DNA of 64,000 nt from Azoarcus sp. KH32C. Lineage in GTDB: Bacteria > Pseudomonadota > Gammaproteobacteria > Burkholderiales > Rhodocyclaceae. The translations under genes were made by a program, and so were the position numbers. This document shows positions 17,107-26,338 of this stretch, one piece after another. The DNA lies in NCBI RefSeq assembly GCF_000349945.1, contig NC_020516.1, positions 2,108,001 through 2,172,000 of the forward strand, given 5' to 3'. How positions within the stretch are numbered: position 1 is the stretch's first letter; the number at the start of each line of letters is the position of its first letter. The notes below the pieces were generated by a model. It was not told the origin of the DNA. It saw nothing but the letters and a program-made list of their open reading frames with translations, and made no database searches.

Positions 17107-18363
17107 ATGAACGACCGGAACCCAAGTCCCGTCGCCGCAAAACTGGGCCCACTGGGTGCAGAGCCGCCGCTTTCCGAAACGGCGGCCATGATCCTGGAGA
17201 GTCTCCAGCGCTATGCAGTCGAGGTGATGCGTCCCATCGGCACCCGGTTGGACCGGATGACGCCGGAGGAAGTGGCGGCGGCCGATTCGCCGTACTGGGA
17301 GGCCCGTCGCAAGTTCGTCGAGCTGGGGTTCGGCGTCGAGGCGCTGCTCGGGTTCGAGCCGGAAGAACGCGGCAAGATGATGTGCCTGCTGTTCGAAACC
17401 CTGGGCTGGGGCGACTCGGGCCTTGCGATTTCCTTCGGCGCGGCGATGCTGCCGCAATACATGTGCGCGGTGCTCGGTCGCGACGACCTGCTGAAGCTTT
17501 ACCCGGATGCTGTGCTCGGCTGCTGGGGGATCACCGAGCCGGATCACGGTTCCGATTCCCTCGATCCGAACCGGATGATCTTTCATCCGCAAGGGCAGTA
17601 CGGCCGCCCGAACTGTTGGGCGCGGATCGACGGCGACGAGGTCGTCATCAACGGACAGAAGTCGGCCTGGGTCTCCAATGGCACGATCGCCGATGTCTGC
17701 GTGCTGTACTGCGCGACCGATACCGGGACGTCGCTTGATCCGCAGCGCGGTTGCGTCGTGATCGTGCCGATGGATGCGAAGGGCGTCTCGCGTGGCAAGC
17801 CGCTGGACAAGCTCGGCCAGCGTGCGCTCAACCAGGGCGAGGTCTACTTCGACAACGTTCGCGTGCCGCGCAATCACCTGCTGGCGGGGCCAGAAGAATT
17901 CCAGGCCGCGGTAAAGATCATCCACACCGCCGCCAACGGGCTGATGGGCGCGACCTTTACCGGCGTGGCGCGGGCAGCGTACGAACTCGCACTCGACTAT
18001 GCCCATGAGCGCAAGCAGGGCGGGGTGCCGATCATCCGCCACCAGGCCGTGGCGCAGCGCCTGTTCCACATGTTCCGCAAGGTTGAGGCCTCGCGGGCGC
18101 TGACGAACCGCGTCGTCCATTACAACTTCATCTCGCCCGAACTCTCGCTGCATGCGGCGATGACGGCCAAGGTGACGGCCACGCAGACTTCGTTCGAGGT
18201 CGCCAGCGACGCCTTGCAGATCTTCGGCGGCAACGGACTGACGCGTGAGTACCCGGTGGAGAAGCTGCTGCGCGATGCCCGTGCCTCGCTGATCGAGGAC
18301 GGCTGCAACGAAATCCTTTCCATCAAGGGCGGCTACTACCTCGCCGACCCGGATCGTCTGTGA
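17107..18363 (+). CDS. acyl-CoA dehydrogenase family protein (cluster A)
   Basis: A 418-residue flavoprotein of the acyl-CoA dehydrogenase fold. The N-terminal helical domain contains LRP/MRPIGTRLDRMTPEE. The middle beta domain has CWGITEPDHGSD and WVSNGTIAD. The C-terminal helical domain has FGGNGLTREYPVEKLLRDARA. The catalytic glutamate expected near the C-terminus is present in the LIEDGCNEI segment. It should oxidise an acyl-CoA at the alpha-beta bond, passing electrons to ETF. It starts cluster A with a strong GGAGGAG site and is followed 10 bases later by the acyl-CoA ligase. A paralogue with the same neighbours is at 61340-62623. The chain length or ring type of the substrate is not readable from sequence. 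Confidence 0.9.
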   Translation: MNDRNPSPVAAKLGPLGAEPPLSETAAMILESLQRYAVEVMRPIGTRLDRMTPEEVAAADSPYWEARRKFVELGFGVEALLGFEPEERGKMMCLLFETLGWGDSGLAISFGAAMLPQYMCAVLGRDDLLKLYPDAVLGCWGITEPDHGSDSLDPNRMIFHPQGQYGRPNCWARIDGDEVVINGQKSAWVSNGTIADVCVLYCATDTGTSLDPQRGCVVIVPMDAKGVSRGKPLDKLGQRALNQGEVYFDNVRVPRNHLLAGPEEFQAAVKIIHTAANGLMGATFTGVARAAYELALDYAHERKQGGVPIIRHQAVAQRLFHMFRKVEASRALTNRVVHYNFISPELSLHAAMTAKVTATQTSFEVASDALQIFGGNGLTREYPVEKLLRDARASLIEDGCNEILSIKGGYYLADPDRL

Positions 18364-18373
18364 TGCGCCAGCC

Positions 18374-19993
18374 ATGACCGCAAGAGACGAACAGATTCTC
18401 GCCAATCTCATCGCCAACCGGGCCGAAACCCACCCGGACCTGGACGTGGTGACCTTCGAGCATCCGGGCTGCCCGGACGAGGTGCGCACCTATCGCCAGC
18501 TTTGGGACAACGGCCGGTGTGTCGCGGCGGCGCTCAAGGCAGGGCGAGTCGCCAACGGTGGGCATTTTGCGCTGCTGATGCAGAACCACCCGGAGTTCCT
18601 CGACGCCATGGTCGGCGCGTCGATCAGCGGGGCCGTCTTCGTTCCCATCGACCCGCGTACCAAGGGCGACAAGCTGGTGTACATGCTGCGCCACTCCGGC
18701 TGCCGGGGCGTGATCTGTGCCGACTACGTGCTCGACAACCTCGAGGCGGTGCGCGGGCAGTTGCCGGAGCTGGAATGGATCTGGGTCATCGACAGCGGGG
18801 TGCGCACCGACAAGCCGCTCGCCGGGTATGCGGGCGTGCGGCGCCTGGCGGAGGTCCTCGACATTGCGGTGCCGGAGGTGGAGATCGTCTCGGACGATCC
18901 GTCGAAGCCGATGGAGATCATGTACACCTCGGGTACTACCGGCGACCCGAAGGGCGTCGTGATTCCGCACGCGCGCTTTGCCGCAGTCGGAAACTGGCAT
19001 GGATTCCTCGGCTACCGCCCGGACGACCGGCCCTATACCGGTCTGTCGCTGACCCACGGCAACGCTCAATTGGTGACCCTGTCCTGCGTGCTCAAGCTGG
19101 GCATGCGGGCGGTGATCAGCCGGAAGTTCTCCAAGTCGCGCCTGTGGGACATCGCCCGCAAGTACGGCTGCACCACCTTCACGCTGCTGGGCGGCATGAC
19201 CACCGCCATCTGCAGCGAGCCGCCCCGCGCCAATGACGCCGACAACCCGGTGCGCTTCGTGATCAGCGCGGGCATGCCGGCGGCGATCTGGCGCGACTTC
19301 GAGCGCCGTTTCGGCGTCGAGATCCTGGAGTTCTACGGCGCGGTGGAGGGGGGACTGAGCATCAAGCCGGTCGGCGAAGGACCGGTCGGAAGCGTCGGCA
19401 AGCCGCCTGCAACGCTTCGCATGCGGATCGTCGACGACTACGGGCAGGACGTTGCGCCGGGCGAGCGCGGTGAAATCATCTTCAAGCCCGCCGACGGATC
19501 CGCGCCGTCGGTCGCCTACCTCCACAACCCGGAAGCCTCGGCCGCAAAGACGCGCGGCGGCTGGCTGCGGATGGGCGACATCGGTCATGTCGATGCGGAC
19601 GGCTGGCTGTTCTTCGATTTCCGCATGGGGGGCGCGATCCGCCACAACGGCGACTTCGTGAATCCCGCCGCGATCGAGAAAGTGCTCGCCGAGAGCCCGA
19701 TGGTTTCCGACGTCTTTGTATATGGCATCGATGCGGCCTCCGGTGCCCCCGGCGAGAAGGACGTGGTGGCCGCGATCGTGCCCGAGGCCGGCGTGGAATT
19801 CGCGCCCGACGCGCTGTTCCGCCTATGCCGCGAAAAGCTCGATAGCTCGAGCGTCCCGAGCTACCTGCAGGTGGTGGCGGAAATCCCCAAGACCGCGTCG
19901 GAAAAGCCGCAGGAGCGCTTCCTGAAGGATGCCTTCAAGGCCGCCGGCGCCGAGATCCACGAAGAGCGCCGCACCGAATCGATGGTGCGCTAG
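18374..19993 (+). CDS. acyl-CoA ligase, CaiC-like (cluster A)
   Basis: A 539-residue AMP-forming ligase. The P-loop motif YTSGTTGDPKGV is near residue 193, EFYGAVEGG near 320 is the adenine-binding motif, and WLRMGDIGHVDADGWLFFDFR near 395 is the A8-type hinge region. The overall spelling resembles crotonobetaine/carnitine-CoA ligase-type proteins, a group that includes many ligases of branched or cyclic acids. The final catalytic lysine region (KTASEKPQERFLK) is present. It lies 10 bases after the acyl-CoA dehydrogenase and would supply its CoA ester. Confidence 0.88.
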   Translation: MTARDEQILANLIANRAETHPDLDVVTFEHPGCPDEVRTYRQLWDNGRCVAAALKAGRVANGGHFALLMQNHPEFLDAMVGASISGAVFVPIDPRTKGDKLVYMLRHSGCRGVICADYVLDNLEAVRGQLPELEWIWVIDSGVRTDKPLAGYAGVRRLAEVLDIAVPEVEIVSDDPSKPMEIMYTSGTTGDPKGVVIPHARFAAVGNWHGFLGYRPDDRPYTGLSLTHGNAQLVTLSCVLKLGMRAVISRKFSKSRLWDIARKYGCTTFTLLGGMTTAICSEPPRANDADNPVRFVISAGMPAAIWRDFERRFGVEILEFYGAVEGGLSIKPVGEGPVGSVGKPPATLRMRIVDDYGQDVAPGERGEIIFKPADGSAPSVAYLHNPEASAAKTRGGWLRMGDIGHVDADGWLFFDFRMGGAIRHNGDFVNPAAIEKVLAESPMVSDVFVYGIDAASGAPGEKDVVAAIVPEAGVEFAPDALFRLCREKLDSSSVPSYLQVVAEIPKTASEKPQERFLKDAFKAAGAEIHEERRTESMVR

Positions 19994-20025
19994 ACGCCGC
20001 CCCTCAAACATCAAAGGAGATTGCA

Positions 20026-21141
20026 ATGGAGACCAATTACGAAGTCGTGGTGTACGGCGCCAGCGGTTACACCGGCAAGCTGATCGCGTGGAAGCTCGCC
20101 GAGCGCCGCATCCCCTTCATCGCCGCGGGCCGCAACCAGCAGCGGCTCGACGAGGAGATGGCACGAGTACCCGAGCTGGCGGGGCGCGACTATCGGTGTG
20201 TGGCGGTGAGCCACGATGTCGCTTCGCTGACTGAACTCTTCCGTGGCAGGAAGGTGGTCATCAACGTCACCGGCCCCTTCATGCAGATCGGCGAACCGGT
20301 GGTGCAGGCCTGCCTCGCCGCCGGGTGCCACTACTTCGACACCACGGGCGAAACGGACTGGATGTCGTTGCTCAAGGGCGAGTATGGCAAGCGCTTCGCG
20401 CAAGCAGGCCTGGCCCTGTGCCCGGCCAATTCCTACATGTGGGCGGAAGGGCTGCTGGCCGCGGAAATCGCGCTGGAAACACCGGGCATCGATTCGCTGG
20501 AGATCGCTTACCTGGCGGATTCGCAAACCAGCGTCGCATCGACGAAATCCTTCCTGCGGATGTGCACCAAGCCGCAGTACTACATCAAGGACAAGACGCC
20601 GACGATGTGGCCCTACGCCACCGGCTATACGGTCACGCTGCCGGGCGAGCACGAATTGTTCAACGCACTGCCCTGGAGCGGCGGCGGCGAACCGGTCTGG
20701 TATCAGGGCGACGAGCGCGTGCGCAATTGCCGGGTGCTGGTGTCCTTCCGCAACCAGGTGATGTTCAAGGCGGTGCTGGGCATTCTCGAACGCTTCGAGA
20801 AGGAGTGCCGGGATCTGGCGCCCGACGAGCAGGAGCGCGTGACGAACCAGTGGGGCGGGGAAGTCACGACGGTGGAGCCGCCGCGCGAGGATCCCGAGGT
20901 CAATCGCTGCGTGCTGTCGTGCCACGGCCGCGGCAATACCGCCTCGGTCAACGTCGTGTTGCGCGGCAATTCGCCCTACATCCAGACGGGGGTACTCGGC
21001 GCCGAGGCCGCCCGTCGCGTGCTGCGCGGCCAGCTTCAGGCGGTCGGCTTCGTGTCGCCGGCGCAAGCCTTCGGCGCCCGCAACCTGCTCGCGGCCCTGG
21101 CCGAGGAAGGCCACCTCGCGTGGCAGGTGTACAGCGCGTGA
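20026..21141 (+). CDS. saccharopine-dehydrogenase-like NAD(P) oxidoreductase (cluster A)
   Basis: A 371-residue protein with an N-terminal Rossmann domain (VVVYGASGYTGKLIAWKLAER, glycine-rich loop at residues 11-18) of the saccharopine dehydrogenase NADP-binding family. In other organisms this family includes trans-acting enoyl reductases working with acyl-thioesters, not only lysine metabolism. The context of acyl-CoA dehydrogenase, ligase and thiolase argues for an acyl-CoA or keto intermediate here. The start follows AAAGGAG. Its paralogue at 60161-61294 shares the order of domains and the NVTGPF/NTVGPF and FDTTGE/LDTSGE motifs. Confidence 0.85.
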   Translation: METNYEVVVYGASGYTGKLIAWKLAERRIPFIAAGRNQQRLDEEMARVPELAGRDYRCVAVSHDVASLTELFRGRKVVINVTGPFMQIGEPVVQACLAAGCHYFDTTGETDWMSLLKGEYGKRFAQAGLALCPANSYMWAEGLLAAEIALETPGIDSLEIAYLADSQTSVASTKSFLRMCTKPQYYIKDKTPTMWPYATGYTVTLPGEHELFNALPWSGGGEPVWYQGDERVRNCRVLVSFRNQVMFKAVLGILERFEKECRDLAPDEQERVTNQWGGEVTTVEPPREDPEVNRCVLSCHGRGNTASVNVVLRGNSPYIQTGVLGAEAARRVLRGQLQAVGFVSPAQAFGARNLLAALAEEGHLAWQVYSA

Positions 21142-21175
21142 GCGCCCCGTCCGCGAACCATCCCGAGAGAGCGAA

Positions 21176-22417
21176 ATGAATCAACGAGTGTACGTAGCGG
21201 GCGTCGGCATGACGCCCTTTGGCAAGCACCTGAGCACCAGCGTCAAGCAGCTCACGCGCGTTGCGGTCGAGCTGGCCTTGGCCGACGCGGGTTGTGAGGC
21301 TAAGGATGTCCAGATGGCCTTCTTCGCCAACGCGGCGCAGGGCCACATGGAAGGCCAGGACATGATCCGGGGCCAGATCGCGCTGCGCGCCATGGGCTTC
21401 GAGGGGCTGCCGGTGGTCAATGTCGAGAACGCCTGCGCCAGCGCGAGCACCGCCTTCCAGATGGCGGTCGCCCTGGTCAGCGGCGGTGCGGCGGACGTCG
21501 TGCTCGCCGTCGGCGCCGAAAAGATGTTCTCCGACGATAAGGCGCGCACCTTTGGTGTCTTCGACGGCGCCTGGGACGTGCATGACGTGGCCGCGGGGCG
21601 CGACCGGCTGTTGCGCATGGGGGCCGGTGTAGAACCGCCTCCGGGGAGCGTCTCCGCGAAGCCCTACAGCGTGTTCATGGACATCTACGCCGCCTTCGGC
21701 CGCATGCACATGCGCGAGTACGGCAGCCGGCAGCGCCAGTTCGCCGCCGTGTCGGCCAAGAACCACCACCACTCGGTGCATAACCCGCTGTCGCAATACC
21801 GGCAGGACTACAGCATCGACGAGATCCTCGCCGCGCCGCCGATCACCTATCCGCTGACGCTGCCGATGTGTTCGCCGGTGAGCGACGGTGCGGCCGCCGC
21901 GATCGTGTGCAGCGAGGCCGGGCTGGCGCGGCTGGCGGGCCGGACGTCCCGTGCGATCCGGGTGCTGGGTTGGGCGCTGCAGGGCGGATCCGGTCGCGCG
22001 GCCGAAGCGTTCGACCAGCACCTGGTGCGCACCGCCGCGCGGAAGGTCTATGAGCAAGCCGGCGTGGGACCGGAAGACATCTCTGTCGCGGAGGTCCATG
22101 ACGCCACCGCGATCGGCGAAATCATCCAGTCGGAAGTGCTCGGCCTGTGTGCGCCCGGAACCGGCGGAATCTGCGCAGAACGCGGGGAGACCCGGATCGG
22201 CGGGCGCATCCCGATCAATCCGTCTGGTGGCCTCGAATCGAAGGGGCATCCGATCGGCGCGACGGGGTTGGGCCAGATCCACGAACTCGTGACCCAGCTG
22301 CGCGGCGAAGCCGGCGCGCGCCAGGTCGAGGGGGCGCGGCTCGCGCTCGCCGAGAACGGCGGCGGCCTGTACGGCATCGAGGAGGCGGTCGCGTGCGTGA
22401 CGCTGCTGGGGCGATGA
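21176..22417 (+). CDS. thiolase / SCP-x-type lipid-transfer thiolase (cluster A)
   Basis: 413 residues of the thiolase fold. The nucleophilic cysteine is Cys87 in VENACASAS. The C-terminal active-site motifs NPSGGLESKGHPIGATG (catalytic His) and ENGGG are present; the AEVHDATA segment supplies the other conserved His region. The spelling is that of the SCP-x/acetyl-CoA acetyltransferase-like group, which often cleaves branched or ring-derived 3-ketoacyl-CoAs. It is separated from the saccharopine-dehydrogenase-like gene by 34 bases with a GAGAG site. The cluster B paralogue is at 57269-58507. Confidence 0.9.
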   Translation: MNQRVYVAGVGMTPFGKHLSTSVKQLTRVAVELALADAGCEAKDVQMAFFANAAQGHMEGQDMIRGQIALRAMGFEGLPVVNVENACASASTAFQMAVALVSGGAADVVLAVGAEKMFSDDKARTFGVFDGAWDVHDVAAGRDRLLRMGAGVEPPPGSVSAKPYSVFMDIYAAFGRMHMREYGSRQRQFAAVSAKNHHHSVHNPLSQYRQDYSIDEILAAPPITYPLTLPMCSPVSDGAAAAIVCSEAGLARLAGRTSRAIRVLGWALQGGSGRAAEAFDQHLVRTAARKVYEQAGVGPEDISVAEVHDATAIGEIIQSEVLGLCAPGTGGICAERGETRIGGRIPINPSGGLESKGHPIGATGLGQIHELVTQLRGEAGARQVEGARLALAENGGGLYGIEEAVACVTLLGR

Positions 22418-22492
22418 GCTGAGAAAACTGAAGTGCTCGGCCCTGTCGCAGAACGGGGCTTCGATAACAGAAGGTAGGTTGGAGACAAGAAG

Positions 22493-24922
22493 ATGGAGGC
22501 AAAGGAATTGCGCCATCGGTTGGCCAGGTTCGCCCTCGGCCACCGGTTCCTGGTGCTGACAGTGATGGCATTGGCGACGGCGTTCTTTGCCGTCGGCCTG
22601 CAGCGCATCGAGGTGCGGACGATCTTTTCGGACCTGTTCCCGAAGAGTCATCCCTTCGTCCAGGCGTACAAGGATCATCCCAACTTCGGCAATCCGCTGA
22701 CCATCACGGTGATGGTCAAGCGCAAGGACGGGAAGGACCTGTACCAGCCGGAGACGATGAAGAAGATCTGGGACATGTCGCGCGAGATCGACCTCGCGCC
22801 CGGCGTCGACCATGACCAGATCCTCTCCATCGCCACCGAGAAGGCCCGCTACACGGTCGTGACCTCCGACGGGATCTATTCGAATCCGATCATGGACGAC
22901 CATCCGCCGACGACCGCCGAGGAGCTCGCGGAGGTGCGTCGGCGCGTGAATGAATCGGCTGGCGCACGTACCTTCCTCGTCTCGGAAGACGGCACCGCGG
23001 CCGTGATCAACGCGACCTTCATCGAGCGGCTGGTGGATTACGGCCAGTTGTTCGGCTTCGTGCAGGATCTCGTCGCCCGGGAGAGCGATTCCGCGCATGA
23101 AGTCTATATCGCGGGCTGGCCGATGCTGACCGGCTGGGTGTATTTCTTCGGCTCGGATACCGCGAAGATCTTCGGCGTCACGCTGGCGCTGATGTTCGGT
23201 CTGCTGGCACTGCATATGCGCAACGTCGCCGGCATCGTCACGCCGCTGATCGTGAGCACCGTGTCGGCGGTGTGGGGCTTCGGGCTCGTGGGCTGGATCG
23301 GGCATCCGGTGGAGCCACTGCTGATGGTGGTGCCGCTGCTGCTGATCGCGCGCTGCTTCAGTCATTGCGTGCAGGCCACGGAGCGTTACTACGAACTGCT
23401 GCAGCAGTTCGGCGACAAGCACAAGGCCGCCGAGACGTCGCTCGTCTCGCTGGTGTGGCCGGGCACGCTGGGCATCTTCACCGACGTCGTCGGCCTGCTG
23501 CTGGTGGCGATTGCGCCAATACCCGCGCTGGAACGCTTCGCGCTTTTCACCGGCCTGTGGGCGATCAACCTGATCCCCACCAGCGTGTTCCTGACGCCGG
23601 TGCTGCTGAGCCTGCTGCCGCGCCCGAAGAATCTCGACCACCTGCTGGCCGCCGCCGGTCAGGGCGGGGCGCTGCAGCGCGGGATGCAGAAGCTGCTGCT
23701 CGCCATCGGAAGTTTTGCGGTGGGTCGACGGGCGCGCTTCACCGCAGCCGTCTTCGTCGTGCTGAGCGTGCTCGCCGTCGTCGAGATGTTCCGCATCCAG
23801 GTCGGCAATCCAGTCGACGGCAGCAACCTGCTGCGCGACGACTCGCAGTTCAACGTCGCGGTGCGCGAGATCAACCGCAACTTCCCCGGCCTGATGACGC
23901 TGGAAGTGATCTTCGAAGGCAAATCCGGCCGCATCGTCCGCCAGGCCGACACGCTGGGCACGATGCAGTCGCTGCAACACTGCCTGGAGAGCGGCCCCAA
24001 TCCGCCGACCGCGACGCTGTCCTTCGCCGACTACGCGCCGGAGGCGAACCGTGTGTTCAACGGCGGCAACCCGAAGTGGGCGCCGCTCGACCCCGATGAC
24101 GCGTCGGCCGCGGCTGCTGCCGGCGCGCTGATGGTTGGGACGAACGCCAAGGCCTATCTGCACGTTACCGACTTCGAGCAGCAAAACGGCACGGTTTCGC
24201 TGTGGTACCCCAATAACAAGCAGGCGACCGTCGACGCGGCGCTGGTCGAGGCACGCAAGTGCATCGCCGGAGTCGGCGAGTCCCATCCCAACTTCCTGAT
24301 CCGCCTCGGGGCCGGCTCCATCGCGCTGCAGCAGTCGATCAACGACACCGTGGATCTGTACCAGTGGTACATCCTCGGCGCGCTGAACCTGGTGATCCTG
24401 ACCGGCTGCTCGCTTGCCTACCGCTCGATTGCCGCCGGGCTGGTGCTGCTGGTGCCGGTGAATCTCGCCAACGTCTTCCTCACCGCCGCGATGTCGCTGT
24501 TCGGGTTGGGGCTGGACGTGAATTCGCTGCCGATCCTCGCGATCGGGATCGGCGTCGGTATCGACTACGGCATCTACCTGCTGACCCGCATCTGCGAGGA
24601 ATACCACCTCGCGCACAAGGATCTGCCGCGCGCGATCCGTGGTGCGCTGACCACCTGCGGCAAGGCGATCTTCTTCACCGCGAGCTTGATGACGCTGGGC
24701 ATCGCGCCCTGGTACTTCCTGTCGGAGCTCAAGTTCCTCTCCGACATGGGCCTGATGCTGGTGGTGGTGATGCTGATCAACATGGTCCTGGCCCTGCTGC
24801 TGGTGCCGCTGCTGGTGTACCTGTTCCGCCCCCGTTTCCTCGAATCGGACATCTCGGTGCTTTCGGAATCGGTTGAAGCGCCCGATCCGGCGGGCCTGCG
24901 GGTCTCGGTGGCGACGTTGTAG
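22493..24922 (+). CDS. MMPL/RND-type transporter (cluster A)
   Basis: An 809-residue integral membrane protein with the RND layout: one N-terminal membrane helix, a periplasmic loop, five or so helices (MMPL domain 1 at about 230-400), a second large loop and a second helix block (about 620-790). The conserved central segment AIGIGVGIDYGIYLLTR contains the acidic residue typical of proton-coupled MMPL proteins. Proteins of this type with DUF1302 and DUF1329 neighbours are thought to move hydrophobic molecules across the envelope of steroid- and terpenoid-degrading bacteria. The direction of transport is not determined by sequence. Confidence 0.9.
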   Translation: MEAKELRHRLARFALGHRFLVLTVMALATAFFAVGLQRIEVRTIFSDLFPKSHPFVQAYKDHPNFGNPLTITVMVKRKDGKDLYQPETMKKIWDMSREIDLAPGVDHDQILSIATEKARYTVVTSDGIYSNPIMDDHPPTTAEELAEVRRRVNESAGARTFLVSEDGTAAVINATFIERLVDYGQLFGFVQDLVARESDSAHEVYIAGWPMLTGWVYFFGSDTAKIFGVTLALMFGLLALHMRNVAGIVTPLIVSTVSAVWGFGLVGWIGHPVEPLLMVVPLLLIARCFSHCVQATERYYELLQQFGDKHKAAETSLVSLVWPGTLGIFTDVVGLLLVAIAPIPALERFALFTGLWAINLIPTSVFLTPVLLSLLPRPKNLDHLLAAAGQGGALQRGMQKLLLAIGSFAVGRRARFTAAVFVVLSVLAVVEMFRIQVGNPVDGSNLLRDDSQFNVAVREINRNFPGLMTLEVIFEGKSGRIVRQADTLGTMQSLQHCLESGPNPPTATLSFADYAPEANRVFNGGNPKWAPLDPDDASAAAAAGALMVGTNAKAYLHVTDFEQQNGTVSLWYPNNKQATVDAALVEARKCIAGVGESHPNFLIRLGAGSIALQQSINDTVDLYQWYILGALNLVILTGCSLAYRSIAAGLVLLVPVNLANVFLTAAMSLFGLGLDVNSLPILAIGIGVGIDYGIYLLTRICEEYHLAHKDLPRAIRGALTTCGKAIFFTASLMTLGIAPWYFLSELKFLSDMGLMLVVVMLINMVLALLLVPLLVYLFRPRFLESDISVLSESVEAPDPAGLRVSVATL

Positions 24923-24962
24923 AGAGAACGGGATCCATCCCGAATACAAGGAGGAGTGAGAC

Positions 24963-26336
24963 ATGCATATCCGCAAATTCGACTTCGATTACAGCCGGCG
25001 CAACTTCATGGAGAAGACCGCCAAGGGCATCCTCACCGCCGGCGTGCTGACCCCGCTGTGGCCGCTCATCGCGCAGGCGGCCGACATCACCAAGGCCTAT
25101 CCCGACGAGCTGCTGTCGATCGAGGGCTACACCAAGGGCAAAATCAAGACCGGCGACGTGATCACCGCCGACAATGTCGAACTCGTCAAGAACCTGCTCG
25201 ACCCGGTCGCGTACAAGCAGGTCAAGGAGATGGGGCGGCGCATCCGCATCGTTGCCTCGACGCGCGACGTCACGCGGATGTACCCGCACGAATACCTCGA
25301 GGCGACGCTGCGCAACAAGGGCAAGGCGAAGCTCGACCAGGACGGCAACGTCGTGACCACCGACGGCAAGCCGTGGATCGGCGGCAATCCCTTCCCCGAG
25401 GGCACGACGGCGACCGAAGCCTTCGCGAACCTGACGCTGTGCTGGGGCCGCCACGACAACTCCGTGTATGCCGTGCGCGACTGGGAGATCGGCCCCGACG
25501 GGGACGTCTCCTACCAGTACGACTTCGTGTGGGTGGAAGAGAACACCGTTGCGCGGGTCGGGGCCGGCGGCCCCTACCTGAAGGGGCTGGAGGACAAGCT
25601 GCGCTTCCAGTCGGTGTTCTTCACCTCGCCCGCGGACGTCAAGGGGACGTCCTACCTCAACACCTGGTACTACGACCAGCGCAAGTTCCCCGACCTCGTC
25701 GGCTACCTGCCGGCCTTCAAGCGCGTGCGCAAATTCCCGACCAACCAGCGTTTCGAGCCGCTGGTGGCGGGCATGGCGCTCTACCTGTCGGACGCCTGGG
25801 CGGCCGGCGACCCGATGCTGACCTGGGGCAACTACAAGATCGTCGGCCGCGGCCCCTTCCTCGGCGCGGTGTCGGAGAACTGGTACGGCGACCACGCGAA
25901 CTGGGAGCGCCCGGTGCACGGCGGCCCGAAGGGCCAGACCTTCTTCGAGACGCAGATGGAGCTGTGCCCCGAGGTGATCGTCGTCGAGGCCGAACCGGTG
26001 GGCTACTCGCGCGCGCCGGTGTCGAAGAAGCGGGTGTGGATCGACGTGCGCAACATGATGTATGTCGCCTATGTCACCTACGACCGCCGCGGCGAGATCT
26101 GGAAGCAGTTCGAGCCCCATTACAGCCTTTACGAGAAGGGAGGGGCGCGCATCCTCGACGGCAAGAACACGGCGTGGTCGTGGGCGGGCGTGCATTGCCA
26201 CGACATCCAGTCGAACCGGATGACGCGCTTCGTCCAGGCCAAGACTGTCGCGGGCGGTGTGTCGTCGGGCTACAACCAGGCCGGCCTGTACGAAAAGTAC
26301 CTGACCGAACAGGCCATGCAGCGGCTGGGGACCTGA
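24963..26336 (+). CDS. DUF1329 family envelope protein (cluster A)
   Basis: 457 residues. The N-terminus has a twin-arginine-like signal (SRRNFMEKTAKGILTAGVLTPLWPLIAQA), unusual beside the Sec signal of the other DUF1329 protein at the left edge. The body is the DUF1329 fold related to lipoprotein-carrier beta sheets, with aromatic-rich strands (YDFVWVEENTVARVG, TWYYDQRKFPDLVGYLP). It follows a very strong AAGGAGG site and is two bases from the YCF48-like gene. It is probably a periplasmic carrier between the MMPL transporter and the DUF1302 outer-membrane protein; this is inferred from the recurring gene set. Confidence 0.88.
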   Translation: MHIRKFDFDYSRRNFMEKTAKGILTAGVLTPLWPLIAQAADITKAYPDELLSIEGYTKGKIKTGDVITADNVELVKNLLDPVAYKQVKEMGRRIRIVASTRDVTRMYPHEYLEATLRNKGKAKLDQDGNVVTTDGKPWIGGNPFPEGTTATEAFANLTLCWGRHDNSVYAVRDWEIGPDGDVSYQYDFVWVEENTVARVGAGGPYLKGLEDKLRFQSVFFTSPADVKGTSYLNTWYYDQRKFPDLVGYLPAFKRVRKFPTNQRFEPLVAGMALYLSDAWAAGDPMLTWGNYKIVGRGPFLGAVSENWYGDHANWERPVHGGPKGQTFFETQMELCPEVIVVEAEPVGYSRAPVSKKRVWIDVRNMMYVAYVTYDRRGEIWKQFEPHYSLYEKGGARILDGKNTAWSWAGVHCHDIQSNRMTRFVQAKTVAGGVSSGYNQAGLYEKYLTEQAMQRLGT

Positions 26337-26338
26337 TC

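Noticed and set aside
20948..24976. Minus-strand open frame of 1342 codons across the cluster A genes
   Set aside because: It is the mirror of three well-supported plus-strand genes in GC-rich DNA; the product is Arg/His/Gln-rich low-complexity sequence with no domain I recognise.
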